The notes: generated from the letters alone by a model not told the origin. 64,000 bases of DNA from Zygaena filipendulae (GCA_907165275.2 OU015660.1:4218501-4282500), one strand, 5' to 3'; counted from the first letter of the stretch, positions 24,976 to 38,984 are shown. Program-made: numbers and translations.

Positions 24976-27900
24976 TATCTCATAATATTCTACCAGATTT
25001 AAAAATGCAACATGTTTTGTGGTCACTTCTAGAGGTCTCCATAATTTTATCATTAGAGTGGGTACATACCTACTAATTGTACCTAGTACAAAAAATCATC
25101 AGTTATTACAGACTATGTTGCACTTTCAGTAGGTAATACATTTAAATAATGTAAAAATCCTCATATGTCTAAGAATCATATGACAATAAAAACTTCCTAA
25201 GCGGTAGTTCTTTAGGGTAGCATATAGCTATTCCTATAGTTATCAGCTAAGTGTTAATCATCGGTTGTCTGTTATAAATCATCTTCGAAAACTTAGCGAC
25301 TGACCGACCACCTGGCAAGTTGAGTGAAGTCGGTGGTTAAAGTGTAAGCTGTCCTATCGACGACCTGTATAATTTAGTAGATATGATTATATACAAAACA
25401 AAATTAAATATCGACTCGTGTATTTGTTTAAATGGACAACTTACATTTAGTTTGAAAGCGCCCCAGCTGAGTAATTAGTGGCTACCACGTGGCGTACCGC
25501 AGCCGAGGGGAATAACCTGTGGCGACTGAAAAAACGCACGTCCGTGTCCGTCCGTCCGTTCGTGCTTTACTCACCACTCTGCCACTTCCGTCAAATTACT
25601 GTGATCACGCTACGGGAATGTAAGATCACTTGGATAACAATGACACGACTGATAATCGTGGCCGGTAGAATAAGAGAATTGTAAGTAGGGCGGTACTCCA
25701 GTCCCATGGAGATAATATGAGTGTAATACTCATAGTGTTCTCAAGATCATCATATATATGAAACACTAACTTATCGAGAGTTTTCCAAACAGAAATAAGC
25801 AGAGGCCAGACCTTAAAGACTTACTTTAGCTAACCAACTCTCTAAAATAATTTGCGATAGCATAGAAAGAATAAGGGATGTTATTCCGTGAAAATTATAA
25901 TTTTAGATAGAATACTTCACAGTTAGCGGGAGAGTGGGGTTTCGCTGTCCTCATATTCAGAGGTCGTTGCCACATCGATTTTCGATTTGCTCCCGGTGCA
26001 TTAAATGTGGGTCAAGTGCTGGCTGATTTAAATCAATTCACCACTAGACAGATATTATATGAAATATTTATTGAAACAATAAAATATTCAATAAAATCGA
26101 ACTCAAAAAGAGGTATTTTATATTAGAAATGAAGTCCCAACTTTTCATTAGAGTGCAGTCGAGGCAGTTAGAGCCCTTTTATTATCTGCTTGGCTCTAAA
26201 TTGCATGAAAGAATATTCTCCCCATGAAAAAGGGGAACCCGGGACTAAAACTGTGCTCCACTCTGCAGCACGTTACTTAAAAATCAAACACGATAAGAAA
26301 CGAAATGTTTTTATTTTTGTTGAAGGAGGGAATTTATGAGTCCTTTAAAGTTAATATTGCAATCGATGAGGCGGAGGCTCGATAAGGTGTTTTATGTCGG
26401 TTTGGGGACAGTTAGCAAGGTTTCGGACTGAGTGCGTAATGTACCGACCGATTTTCGGTAATGGTCAGCTGATAAGTAAATGATGTCATTATTGAGACTG
26501 CTTTAACTTGTATCGTTTGCATTTCATTTAACTTTTATCAAACGAACCTCTCCCTGTTGTAATTGTAGTTTTATAATACAGGTAGCTACGTTTGATACGT
26601 ACATCAATTTTAAATGTTATTTAAAATACATTTTTAAATCGTGGCAATGATAATAACTTTTGTATCGGAGATAATCAGATAGATTTCTTTAAGTAATACA
26701 TTAGAGGATAGGCCGGGGGTGAATCCCGCAAATACACAGCACTCCCCCCGGGCGCTGATAAAGAATTGAGGGTATTAAACGATTACAAATGCTTCGCGGT
26801 TCAATAAACAACCCACTGGGAGAAGCCTACATTTTGCGATGACAAAATATTTTTTCACTTGGATTAAAGATTTTTAAAGGAAAACCGTACTGAAATAACT
26901 TTTAAACTTAGGTAGGTATAATATCTAAAATAAATGAAGAAAGACAGTCTACATCGTCCCCTATTTCCTTGAGAGTATGTTTTCGAGATGTACTGACATT
27001 TGTGAAGCATTTACACCTTCCAACTACCGCATTCAGAGTAAAAAGTGAGGCGGTCGACCTCTTCTGATAAGGGCCTTCATTCAGTCTTATTTATGTAGCT
27101 CAGCATCCGATTGAGAGCTCGTGGCTCGGAGGCCGCATTTGCACGCGCTCACTTATCTACCCTTCGAACTAGCAAGCCTACATTTATTTCCGTACCTACC
27201 TCGCTTCCTACCGTTTGATTGTGCGGTGTGCCCACCTTCAGAGAGCTTTTGGTATAAAAAATACTAGCATGATGACGGTTGTATCGATTTATAGAACACG
27301 GCCATGTAAGTAAAGCTTTTCAAAAAATATTTTTTATATGTAAGTACCTACCTCTATTATAGAGTAAGTTTCTTGTACTTTAGAAGGAATATTATTTATT
27401 GTAGAACAGTCATAATATACATTTACAATTCCAATGCTTCTCGATATTCAACACTCTACTGCTATAATTATACATATACAATGAGTGTCGAGTATTAAGA
27501 AAACAGTTTTATGCTGCAACATTTACAGAGAAGTTTTTAAGCATTGATTCATAAAGTTAAATGAGTTCGTTTGGTCGTTGCGTAAGATGATCAGATATAA
27601 TAATTCGATATGGCTTGTACCTAACTTTTATTTATTGTAAACGAACGAACTTTTCAAACCTTTAAAGAAATATAAGAGCGAAAGCTTTTTAAACTTAGGG
27701 TTTGAAAAGGTTAGTACCTACTGTTTTTTCCTCGACGATTTTTACACTTCCGTGTTTTCATAGATAAGAAAATACGGGGACGCGTGTGATGGATATTAAG
27801 GACACACCTTGCATCATTTGCGTTATTACGTAGGTAGGTAGGTACGCGCCGCGCGCCCCGGGGTGGGACCGCAAGACGCGCACGTCTTATATCTAGATGT

Positions 27901-30900
27901 AACACCCCTCTTAATATGCTAAAATCAAATTAGTTCCAAAAGCGGAGTGATTCCCTCGCGCCAATCGATCGCCCATTCAATATTACGAGCTGGAGGGCGA
28001 ACACCGTTTTATTTGAATTGCATTCAATGCGAGTACGATATATTTTAAGGAAAGGTATAGATACGCGCGTCTTGTTGACTTAAACGGTTAAAGTTGGGAG
28101 TTGTGAGATAATCGTTTTTTTATTATTTTGGACAATATTTCTTCAAAATCATGAATGTATAATCTGTGTGTTATTTTTCACGCCTTAACTATAATTAACC
28201 AATCATCATGAAATTTCGCAAAGACGTTGTCAGGGGTACAAAAAAGGATTAAGAGTACTTTTACACCGAAAATCTCTGCGGGTTTTTCCTAAATTTTTTT
28301 CCTAAATTCCTAAAATTTGCATGTTTGATATCTATAATTGCTAATTTTCTTGAGAAAGAGTCCATTAGGTTACGAATATAGTTCAGAAATTTTGATAGTG
28401 ATATGGTTGGTATATGTACATGAAAGTAGTAAACTTTTGCAGGCAAGAAATGGTCGCTGAAATTTGTGGTGAACTTAGACCTATAGCAATTTTAATATAA
28501 CACGTTATCGTATCGGCGCTAACAAGTTTCGAGTTTGTCTGAAAACGCCAATTTCCTTTCGGGATTCTTGCGAGAGTTTATCGCGTCGGGGATCTGGCGA
28601 GACGTCAGCGGTAAGTCGCGAGTTTCATTAGCACGGGCCTTAGCAAATTAACACCCTCGTGACGAGCCCTTGGGCCCCCGACATGTATCTACTTAGTGCG
28701 GACAACATGCCGTCACATCATTGTTAATGATCGCACGGAATCCGTAACCTGCACGATATACATATGCTGTAGCATCGAGAAGAATAAGATGTCAATACGA
28801 AGGCGATTTTACCTACTACTTCATTTATGGAATGTTAATTTTATCACAACATGACTCAAGTATTAGTACATTCCTAAAATAGTCCAGTGGGTACCATAAT
28901 AGATATTTTCGGTCGGTATTGGACTAAGTATTTTAGAATCATAATATTATGTTGTGTAGGTATTTTAAAATCGTGTTTTTGATAAATGCACAATGTTTGT
29001 TGCTTAAATAACTAAAAGTCTGCATTGGTACAGACTTATTGATTAATTATACTGTATAACACTGATATTATCTTACCCTGTGTGTTATAATCATTGTAAC
29101 CTCATTAAATTGGTGATTTTGCCTACATAATAACACATGTGATTAAGCTCGATAAATAAAGAAAAAAAATAGGATAAATTAGAAATTAGAATATAGTTAC
29201 TTACATTAATTATGTATATTAGGATTCTACATCTGACTATTTGTTAAACTATAAAATACTAAGACATAGTAAATGATTACTGTAAGTTAACTCGATATCG
29301 TGCATGTTAGGGACAGTTAACTGTGGAATACTTAAAGTTCTACTTGTTATAGCGCGTCGATAGAAAGGTTTAGTAGACAACGGAAATGACGCGCTTGAAT
29401 TCAACTTAAGTTATGCACTTGAAGATGCAGGCAACCAGCGAAACGTTTATTCATATCCCTTGATATGAATAAATGTTGCGAAAGAATAATTTCTTACATG
29501 CGAACATATTATAAGTACAATACTTGGTTTGTACATCATATAGTTATGAAACTCTACTATTCTTGGTGTTAATTCCTGATGATAAATAGCACCATAAATT
29601 ATAAAAATACTATCAGTACCTACCTTTCTGTTACTCACTGTATCTATGAGTTGTTATATTTCATCCGGCGAGTTCGTATGAATCATGACCGAATTCTAAA
29701 TATTTAATTGCGTTTACTAAAATCTTCTTCAAAAATGATTGCGATGCTTGCAATAGTATTGACCATTCCAACATGTTTTTCAACACACACACAGGATACT
29801 AATAGAACGATCTGTGCACGCATTTTGTCACATGTTATTTCTTCCAGTGGCACTCTAAAAGCCCCTGGAGAGAAACAAGGTGGTTGTTTATGCACCCGCC
29901 GACGCTAAGGCTAAACGTTGCCGTGACGGTGACTAATGACGGATGCACTAATAGTTGTGTCGCAGTCGCCACCGCTCGCCCCGCGCCATACATCATGCCG
30001 GGGAAACGGGGAGGAAAGCGTCACATCACTACCCAACGACGTGATAAGGTCAAAAATATCGTTTCTACGGACAGTTAGTTATTACGATATCGTTCGTCAC
30101 TTTATTTGATTTGTTCTATTAGATGTCGATCATTTTCCAATAATTATCTATATCCATTTCCGTTGATTTTACGTTCACTATGAGTCTATGATTATATTAT
30201 AATTATTTGGATTTTGTTATTCGTGTACCTAATGGAAGTCGTAATAAATAAAAGTGACACTCATAACGTTCATATGTTCACACCGTTTTGTTTATGAGTA
30301 TACAAATTGATACAATAAAAAAACCGTACCTACCTGCCACGTTGGGATAATGACATGTGTTAGAATAATAAATACTCATTTAAACGGTTCAGTAGTTATA
30401 TTAGAATAAATAAGACTTTCATGTTCAAAATACGTATAAAATTTTGTATCGAAAAAAAAAAGAATCTTTTTAAGCGTAGCGTAGTAAGTAAATAGTTGTA
30501 AAGTGTCGTAGAGGTAAGGGGCGCGCACCCAGGGGCTACGCTCGTAGCAACGCTACGAGCGTCGTCTCAAGATTAATACATCGTAGAGGCCGTGTTAGTG
30601 TAGCAACAATTTGTCTCTATAAATGTTGAGTCAGCCAGCGGTTAGGTGGTCTCGTCGCGCGATTAGCCCCCGCTAAATTTATTGTTTAATTTCAAAGGCG
30701 TTATTAATTATGTGCGAGATGATTAAACGGATTTCGCGGTTTACGAATAAGATTAAGATTGCTTTATGATTTATATGTAGTACCGTTGTTTCGTTAGTTC
30801 ACATTTGGTTTGTGGGAAATTGTGTATTTGCTTCAACGTGTGCTATCTACATCACAATTACAATTTTCTAAATTTAATCATGATTTCTTTTATATAAAAA

Positions 30901-32807
30901 AAACCATCAGTGAATTTTGTATAATATGTTTATCTGTTAGGTTAGATTAGATATGCATCAAAAATATTAGTACCTACCTTCGCTTTACTCACTAGTTATA
31001 AGTTAGTTTTATCACCATATATTTATGTAAAGCGTAGCAACTTCAGTTAATTATGTTACGAACAGACGAACTCGTGTCCGGAAACCGGACAACACGATAC
31101 ACCGCGTATCGCACCCTTGTCTCAGACAAGCTTCTCTACGTCCACTCACCATGCCAGACAAATAGATCATAAGCCAAAGTCGTTTGTATGCATACATTGA
31201 CTTTAGCAACCCAACATTAAGTAGCAAATTAGCTTGGCAAATAAAAAGGCAGTTGATATATTCTAGTACTGTGTGATCAAAGGAGATGGTATTAGAACGT
31301 CAGTCAAATATGATCTTTAGAAGTAAGTGTGTAATGGTGAATTTGTTTTGCGAGTGTTCAAACAATACTTGTGGTTGTGTTTGTGATATGAGGGTTTATG
31401 CTTGTAAGATGATGCTTGTTTGGCGAGTACTCTCTGATATGATAAATCAGTTTACAACCACTAAACATCTCACTCGAGAGTCGTCTAAAGGGGTGCGGAA
31501 TACTAAACAGAGTAGTAAATGAGCGAATTGTTTCTTATGACACATTATCATATTTACTTATTAAATAATAGCTGTTCCTTGCAGGGAATTTCGGGCTTTG
31601 TAAATAACTAATTAAAGTTTAAAAATTAGTTTTTATCTCAAAAAAAAAAACTATAGTTCTGCAGTATTGCTCATTATAAAACAATAATGTGACAGATTGA
31701 CAGACAACCGTGGGCCTCAAAAGCTTGTAGGTTTAGTAGATTAGTACTAATAAGCTTTAGAAAATTCAACCCTTAAAGAGGCAAAAAGACAGTTAAAATA
31801 AAATTACACATAGACATAAAACTTTTACGGACATTATTTTCAGATTAAATATTATCTTCAATTGAGGTGAGAACTTGTTTGTCTCTGTTATATTTTTACA
31901 AATTTATACCTACTTTTATTATAGTTCTGGCATGCTCATATTATTTTTACGCAACAGTCTCCGTTTAATCTGACACGAGAATGTTTAATGTACCTATGCG
32001 AGACTCAGCGTGCATATAATACATAGTAAGGTATAGTATATTTACAAACTCCTAATCATCCCGGTGTGAGATATTTGAATGAGACTAATTGACGTTTTTA
32101 TAGCTCACCCATACCTACAGTACGAAATTATAATCTGTGAACCGGTTTAAAACACCGCGTCATCACACCTCTATATACCATAAAGTTGTCCATTCAACCC
32201 TTTGCGTCAGTCATAATACAGAAAGATGGAAAAAAAAATACCCAAAAAATCAACAATGATCTCTGTTCCTCGACCGCCCACGCCGATGATTCTATCTCAC
32301 TCGCACCTTTAATAGGATTACCGTACACCGTGGCAGGTAAGTGTCTCTAATTGCTGTTAAAAATCGGCGCCGACAATGAGCAGGACAAAAGCCGGCGCCC
32401 AGTGCGCGGCCGCCCCGGGTGAAAGTGATTTATTGATTTGTACCGACTACTTTAGGACGGCTTAGCTGGCGGATTATATTCTGTTTGTTTGTTTGCTTTG
32501 TAAGCAGTAGACAAGCGGTGGTCGTTTGAGTTCGAATTTACAATTGAGCTGAGGTAACTTCAGCACAATGTTGTATTAGCGAAAGTATTTGCATTAGTTT
32601 TATGAGATTAATAAGTTTTTTATTCATCAATTTATTTAAAATTATAATTATGTAGGTATATCTATAAATGTACTGTCACAAGCTTACTTTTATAATGTAC
32701 AGAATGGTTTTGCAGCATTTAAGCGGTGAAAAGATGATACAGTGTGTGGTACAGTGTGTTTTACAGTTAGAGTCACACATATAGCTTACGCAGGTGAAAC
32801 AAATCAG
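24976..32807. other. intron 1, fourth part: mostly unique DNA
   Basis: This is the longest stretch of pb intron 1 with few recognisable repeats. I see only a Helitron remnant (about 28175-28265), another at 31570-31600, a TAGG run (27828-27844) and a small CTACGCTCGTAGC inverted repeat (about 30535-30560). Unique GC-richer islands lie at about 25300-25340, 25470-25680, 26690-26830, 27040-27240, 27840-28030, 28540-28720, 29880-30070, 30590-30690 and 32250-32470. The last contains TGATTTATTGATTT (32426-32439), an Exd/Hox-like site. No gene is seen. Confidence 0.55.
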
Positions 32808-32964
32808 TCTTTATAAATAAAAATGAACGTTTGTATGTCTGTCCTCTATGCGTTTCGAAACCATTGGTTTGATTGTGATGAAACTTTGGTGGGTTGTTCT
32901 TCCTGCGTCCGCAAAGGTTCCTGAACCCAAAGCTCACGCGGGTGAATCCGCGGGGCACAGCTAG
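32808..32964 (+). mobile_element. Helitron-like element
   Basis: It starts near TCTTTATAAATAAAAATGAA and ends CCGCGGGGCACAGCTAG before T (32965). Inner words are ACCATTGGTTTGATTGTGAT and CTCACGCGGGTGAATCCGCG. The left flank is G rather than A, so the start is less certain. Confidence 0.65.
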
Positions 32965-33519
32965 TTATTAAATAAAAAATAATAACCTGTCGCGAAGCCT
33001 GAAATTTTCTATTTACCAAATGACGAATGCCAATCATTATACAACACCTACGTCTACGTCTAGTAGTAAATCAATGATGCCAATGCTTACGCTATGTACC
33101 TATGGCTTAACCACTAGTTTGTAATACCTACATGGTTTGGCGTTATGCGTACCATATCCATTGGGTAGTTAATCAAGGTCTGGCTCATTTAAAAACTAAA
33201 CCTTCACGAAGTCAAAAATTGTGACTGTACGGTTGACCGGTAAATACAGTCATGGAGTCATCGTCGATTCGTCTACAAAGGTTAGTTGTCGCTCGCATTG
33301 ATTTATGTGGCAGGGATGTCGAGGCGAAAGTGTTACCTCGGGCTGCGTTGGTAGCCGACGGGAGGCGCGTAAATCATAAACGTGCCGATGTATTGACAGC
33401 GAATGAATAACATAATGAATGCCTATGGAGCTGCTGATAATTTATATTTAGTTTATATTGGTGTGTATTACCTTAACATGACCGTTCAAATTTTCTACGT
33501 ATAAAAATATTCCTAATTA

Positions 33520-33699
33520 ATGTTATAAATAAGCGTAACAATCTCTGTGTTTGCTACGTCCTTAAGCTTTAACTAGTCAATCGAACATCATGCAATTTTG
33601 TATACCTACACGTTGTCTGGGGTACCTATACATCCATTTATATCGGAATTCCTGAAGGAACTCCGAAATTAACGCGGGTGAAATAAAAGGGAATAGCTA
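33520..33699 (+). mobile_element. Decayed Helitron
   Basis: The words GTATACCTACACGTTGTCTG, CGGAATTCCTGAAGGAACTC and ACGCGGGTGAAATAAAAGGG match the family body. It ends GGGAATAGCTAG followed by C. The start is unclear. Confidence 0.55.
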
Positions 33700-33744
33700 G
33701 CAACAAAAAATAGCAAAAGAAATGGACTGTAATAAGATCTAAAA

Positions 33745-33982
33745 GGTTAATGCTAGACCTAAGACCTAAAATAAAAAATATAATAGGTAGACACGTATTT
33801 TTTGCTTTTTCGAATAATTAAAAAAAATGATGAGTTGTGACGTCACACGGAATTTTAACTCAATGTATATCGCCTTTATTTTTTGATTACGTAAAAAAAC
33901 GAAAAATACGTGTCCAATATTTTCTATTAATCTACAAAACGGACTAAAAATTAAAATTTATTAAAATTTAGTCATCATGTCC
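33745..33982. mobile_element. TGACGTCA inverted-repeat element, copy C (shortened)
   Basis: It has TAGACACGTATTTTTTGCTT, TGACGTCA at 33838-33845, AATACGTGTCCAATATTTTC and the end TTAGTCATCATGTCCA. The orientation is as copy F. The outer left end and the DNA around the second palindrome are missing or decayed. Confidence 0.65.
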
Positions 33983-34980
33983 ATTTTATATCTATTAATA
34001 AAAATTCGCGCGTAATTTGGCAATTTCCCCAGCGTAAATTTCAGGATTTCCTCGGAAACTCCGTATTATACAATATGTACAAGTAGGTACATATTAAATA
34101 CTCTGGACTCTATAAGTAAATGATAGTAAACAATTAAGACACACAGACAGACGCTATTAACAAATTTGTTTTATACCTACATACCTACTAGGTATATTAT
34201 ATTTTAAGATTCTTCAATCGTTATAAACTTTATTAAATGTATTAGAATTCGCAATTTCCAAATTTTTTAATATTGTTTTCTGCTTAAAATTACTTTCCAT
34301 TGGCATGACGATGCTCTCGTGGAGAATTCCATACAATACTACAGATAGAGAATGATTATGTAGAAGATAAATATTAAAAAGTAAATATTAAAAAAAAAAC
34401 CTGGAAAACAAACTAAGAATTAAAGGAATAAAAGTTATTTAGATTGTTACGTATTTATAACTAACCTTCTGTTGTAGATGCATAAAAAGTAAAAAACCTT
34501 TTTCCAACCTAAAATTGCTTCGAGGGTTTTGAGCATGTTTTATTTATATTCTTACAGTATAAATGTAGTATTTTATAAAGGTGACCAACAAGGTTCCGCC
34601 CCGGAACCTTCTTAACCTTAAATTTACTATCATTTTTCACATAAATCAAAGGAAGCCGACTGCAAGATTTATCGCTTACTCTGGTCAGTTTAACAATGGT
34701 CGCAGAGTTCATAGACAATATAGCGAACTACCTGCTCTATCAGTTGCCCAATGTCTTATAACAATTGCTAAAATTTGAAGATTTATGAGCGTTTTTTTTT
34801 TAAAAGAAACCGAAAGTGGAATAAGAAACAGTAGTGTATACTTTATATCGGTGCCACCATAAACAAAAATATTTCGATTTTTCTTTATGCTCTACTACTT
34901 GTATTAATTAATGTATTATCTAATCACACTTTTCTTGTAAAGTGGTGATAATTCGTAGGTACCCCTCGGTGCTTAGAGCT

Positions 34981-35468
34981 TATAATAATAATAATAATAA
35001 TCTTTATTTATTTCAGAAATCCATAGTTCCATACAACATAACAATTTTAATCAATTAATTATATATTATATTTATTTATTTACTAATTTTATTTAAGTTT
35101 CTGAATTTTTATTGAGGACCAAGAGGCAAATCCAATGTCTTTGAATTGGACAGTCCGCTCTAGCTGCAATCATCTTCAAGATGCTGTTGCCACTGGTTCG
35201 AAGGCGCTGCAGCAGGGAGGCGGCCTTTTTGCGCATGATGGCATGAAATCCATCTGTCCGAGCCTCTGCAAACATCCCCGAGGCACTGCAGCGCCACGGC
35301 AGCCCCAGCAGCATCCTGAAGGCGTTGTTATATTGCACGCGCAGGGCGCTGTATGCTCGTCGCGAATATGTCACCCACAGGCCGCTTGAGTAGAAACTTT
35401 GGCAGAACGCCTTGAATAACATAACTTTAACGTCTGCGGTACATCGTGCGAACCTGCGGGCAAGCATA
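34981..35468 (-). pseudogene. Non-LTR retrotransposon, C-terminal ORF fragment and 3' tail
   Basis: On the minus strand a 124-codon frame (35467 to 35093) reads MLARRFARCTADVKVMLFKA and further ALRVQYNNAFRMLLGLP and SGMFAEARTDGFHAIMRKKA. This is the C-terminal region that follows the reverse transcriptase in a common lepidopteran non-LTR retrotransposon. I do not name the clade. The 3' end has an AT-rich UTR and an ATT microsatellite tail (about 34981-35001). The element is 5'-truncated exactly where a Helitron begins (35469). No reverse-transcriptase catalytic motif is present, so it is inactive. Confidence 0.75.
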
Positions 35469-35630
35469 TCCTACTAATATTATAAATGTGAAAGTGTGGA
35501 TGTTTGTTACTAAATCACGCAAAAACGGCTGAACGGATTTGGATGCAATTTGGCATGCACGTTGTCAGGGGTATAGAGAAGAACCCGGAATTCCCGCAGA
35601 AACTCCGAAATTACCGCGGGGAACAGCTAG
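35469..35630 (+). mobile_element. Complete 162-bp Helitron (Lep1-like)
   Basis: It starts TCCTACTAATATTATAAATG and ends TACCGCGGGGAACAGCTAG, between A (35468) and T (35631). It is full-length for its short type, with CACGCAAAAACGGCTGAACG and GCATGCACGTTGTCAGGGGT inside. It abuts the retrotransposon fragment at its left end. Confidence 0.85.
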
Positions 35631-38290
35631 TATAGTTAAAATCCCCATATGCGACAAACTTGACAAAATGACTAAATAACAAACTAAGCATTCCCTGTGG
35701 ATTTTCCCGTGTGAATTTTGCGATCGCCTCAGGAGTTTCGGCATAGGTTTCGGTATCCTATAATTCAAATTATATCTAGATATCTATATGGTAAATTTGA
35801 TTTAAATCCATTAAGCCATTTATGCGTGACTGAGTAACAAACATGTTATAAATCTTCATAAAATCACATTTAAAATAGTAAGATTGAAAAGAGTGAAAAG
35901 TATTTAGTATTTACATACCTAATTATATTCACTTGTACCTATCAGTACGTAATTCTTGATTGTGCTCGTATTAAATTTAATAAAGAAATTGACTGTTTAA
36001 TGGAAATTGTCGATAGATATCTAAATATGCGACCAATATACATTATTAGGTAAAAACCACAAAATGACAAAGTTCACATGCCGTTATCATTATATGTAAT
36101 GACTGCGTATTACGACGAATAGATACTGTGTATTTGTTAGTTATGGAGTGAACACACTTTTCGTGTCGAGGCACGCGATGTCTGCCACATTGCTATCTTA
36201 CACGGCACGGAACAGACTTACAAAGAGAAGTTTTATATAGACCATGATAGAGTAGTTGCTAGCGGTTTCAGCCGTGAGAATTTCGGTATTTCTTCGACCT
36301 CTCTTCGATGTAAGAGGTTAAAATGATCCTCCTGAACAAATAAGGGTTTTATTATTATTATTATTTCAGTATTCAGCAGGTATTCAGGCTTTGGTTTTTA
36401 GGTATGGGTGGTATAGGGACTAGTGATTTCTACTCTTCTATCACAATAGACTAGTAGATAATGCTGCATGGATTTTGAGTTTTCCGCGCTTTTGAACCAA
36501 GATGTACTACGCAGATAAAATATAATCCTTTCGTAATAACAACCATTATTCGTTATGCCTTGCCTAAAAGTACAAGTCAGCCAGTCTGTAAGTTTCTCTT
36601 TAGAAACACAAGATGGTGAAATTTGAGTTCAAAAGGTTATCCATATAAAATTGAACACCGCAGGGGCGTTTCAACCGCGATAAATGGCCAAAGTACAAAG
36701 TTATTATTAACTAGTTATATACTATACTATTAGATATATGGAAAATAATATATAGAAATACGTACATAGAAAATCATTATAAACGTGTTGGTAAAGTTGA
36801 ACAAAATAAAGAGGAGGCAGAATTGACATTCTCCGAATTAAACGTGATCTGAGTCGACATAAAGGTACAATTTTTATAAATTGAGAAAACGTATCAGCCG
36901 TCAGTCAAGCGTGTCGGCTCTGAACAAATTGAGACAGTGCAAAAATAACACCGCATTGTATTAAAGGAGAATCCGAATGATCGATTGTGCCGGGGCGTTC
37001 GTTTTAATTTCGATTCCTCGATAGGGCCCCGAGGCGTGGTCGCACGGACAATTTGTTTCATGTCCCTATAGTTGCAAACACAGTTAGTGCGTTGATTAGG
37101 TACTTATATATAGAAGACATAAGTAACCATGAGAAATATTCATAAAGCATACACGCACACACACGTAACTATAGGTATGTAACTTTCGTTTTTCCTATTT
37201 GTTTAAAAACACATTCTGCAAGAAGTTTTGGATATAATACTACTATTATACAATCTGGCAGGACCTCCTAGCTATTTTAAATTTTAAACGTGAATTATTT
37301 AGTGTTTATCTGCGTTACTGTTGATATTACGCTTCCCAACCGCTGAACGATTTTTTGTGAAATTTGGTAGGTACTTAATTTTAAATCCTGCATTGAATAA
37401 CATATACCTATATATCCTACATACAATATTTTTATAGAAAAAAAAATTACGAAAAAATTTATAGTTTCCGAGGGGGAAACAGCTAATTTAGGACACTTTT
37501 AAATTTTATCTCAACATCAACGACTTGTTGAAGCAAATGATATTAACTAAATAAAATTTACTAGATAAAAAGGAAAAGCCATAGTAAAAAAATATCATGA
37601 AGAGACACAGTAACAATTAGTATTTGCTATCCAAAACAAATTAATTGCATGTAATTGTAGCACTTGCAAAAATTTCCAAATTCCCACCATAACTCTTGGA
37701 TTCCATGACCTACTTTACTCGTGTAGTATAGGTACGAGTATACACCAAGTATACCTACCCATTCTCTTTTTTCTCGCAGAACTCCCTCGAGAACTTACTG
37801 TTCCGGGATATAAAGTAGGTTTCTTATGTTACTGAGAGACACTCTAGTTGTAAATATTATACTCTACAAACAAACAAACTTTTCCTCTATATATATTGTA
37901 ATATTCGTACTAGATGTGCATGCATTTCCCCGCGTGAATTTCGGAATTCCTAAAGGAATTCCTATAAAATATACGTACCTACATATGCATCGGCTATAAG
38001 ACAGTGAAAATCCCGGAAAAAATTGGTACAACCGTTTCGGAGATTAGTCGAAACAATTTCGGGATAAAAAGTTTCAGAATTGTTTTTTTTACTGTAAGAA
38101 CCTACCGTATATAATTTAACATGCGTTTAGTAAAAAGCTGTTATACCTAGATATTGGAAACAGAAATTTCAATTTTACTTTTATATGTGTAATACATGTA
38201 ATTGTATACGTATCTACTAAATACACGACACTCACAGCAACTAGTAGAGGTGCTAAGTACAGCAGTTTAGCACAGTAAATACCTATATAG

Positions 38291-38422
38291 CAGCACATAG
38301 ATATAGATATGCTATCAATTTTATTTACCTATAAGTATGTACAGATGTGTGGATTATAGCATAGGTAGCAGCACATATGTAGATATGTTATCAATTTTAT
38401 TTATATGTACAGATGTATGGAT
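38291..38422. repeat. Tandem duplication, two degenerate copies
   Basis: Copies at 38291-38354 and 38369-38422 share CAGCACATA, GATATG, TATCAATTTTATTTA and GTACAGATGTxTGGAT. The second copy has a small internal deletion. Confidence 0.75.
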
Positions 38423-38540
38423 AAGTAAGTAAGTATATAATGATAGATGTAGGTATTCGAGAAACAAAACAATAATTTCCAAATTCTAGAATTCCAGATC
38501 TACGTCCGATCCGGATACGCGAGCGAAGGAAACATTTAAA

Positions 38541-38790
38541 TAGACTCGTCGTTGACACCAGAGGAGATCAGTCGAAACTTTGTAATTCCAAATCTAAGTT
38601 TGGAGCTGACACAAAGGCGTCGCATGGAGGTGCATAGCGAGCTCGGCTCGGCTGGCGTCGGGCGTGCATCGCTCGATAGCGGCGACAGTGATGGATTACC
38701 CTCGGAGTCGGGAGCGCCGCGCCGCGCCACAGCCGACTCCGCAGCCCCTACACACCGGAGCATCATCTCGCCGAGTATAAAGTTTGCTAC
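38541..38790 (+). other. Coding-like GC-rich segment of unknown identity, antisense to pb
   Basis: A 113-codon open frame starts at 38552. Its first 80 or so residues have protein-like composition: ISRNFVIPNLSLELTQRRRM, then Ser/Asp-rich SLDSGDSDG and THRSIISPSIKFA. The preceding GTTGACACCAG looks like a splice acceptor; the rest of the frame degenerates into AT-rich sequence. The last 38 bp are repeated at 38946-38984, which points to a mobile or retroposed origin. It could be an exon of a gene nested in the pb intron, a retrocopy fragment or part of an unknown transposon. I do not recognise the protein. Confidence 0.3.
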
Positions 38791-38945
38791 ACTAACAACA
38801 TACGTATCTACATACTTGTTACTTAGGATATGTTATGTTTTAATTCTCTATGATGCAGGCTACGCCCAGTGTGGATACCATGAGCATGGGTAAATTCTTT
38901 TAGAAATCTACCTCCAACAAACCTAACCTAACCTACACAGTAGGT

Positions 38946-38984
38946 ACACACGGGAACAACATCTTGCCGAGTATAAAATTTGCC
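38946..38984 (+). repeat. Second copy of the 38-bp CGAGTATAAA motif
   Basis: ACACACGGGAACAACATCTT and GCCGAGTATAAAATTTGCC closely match 38750-38787. The copies are about 195 bp apart in the same orientation. Confidence 0.6.
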
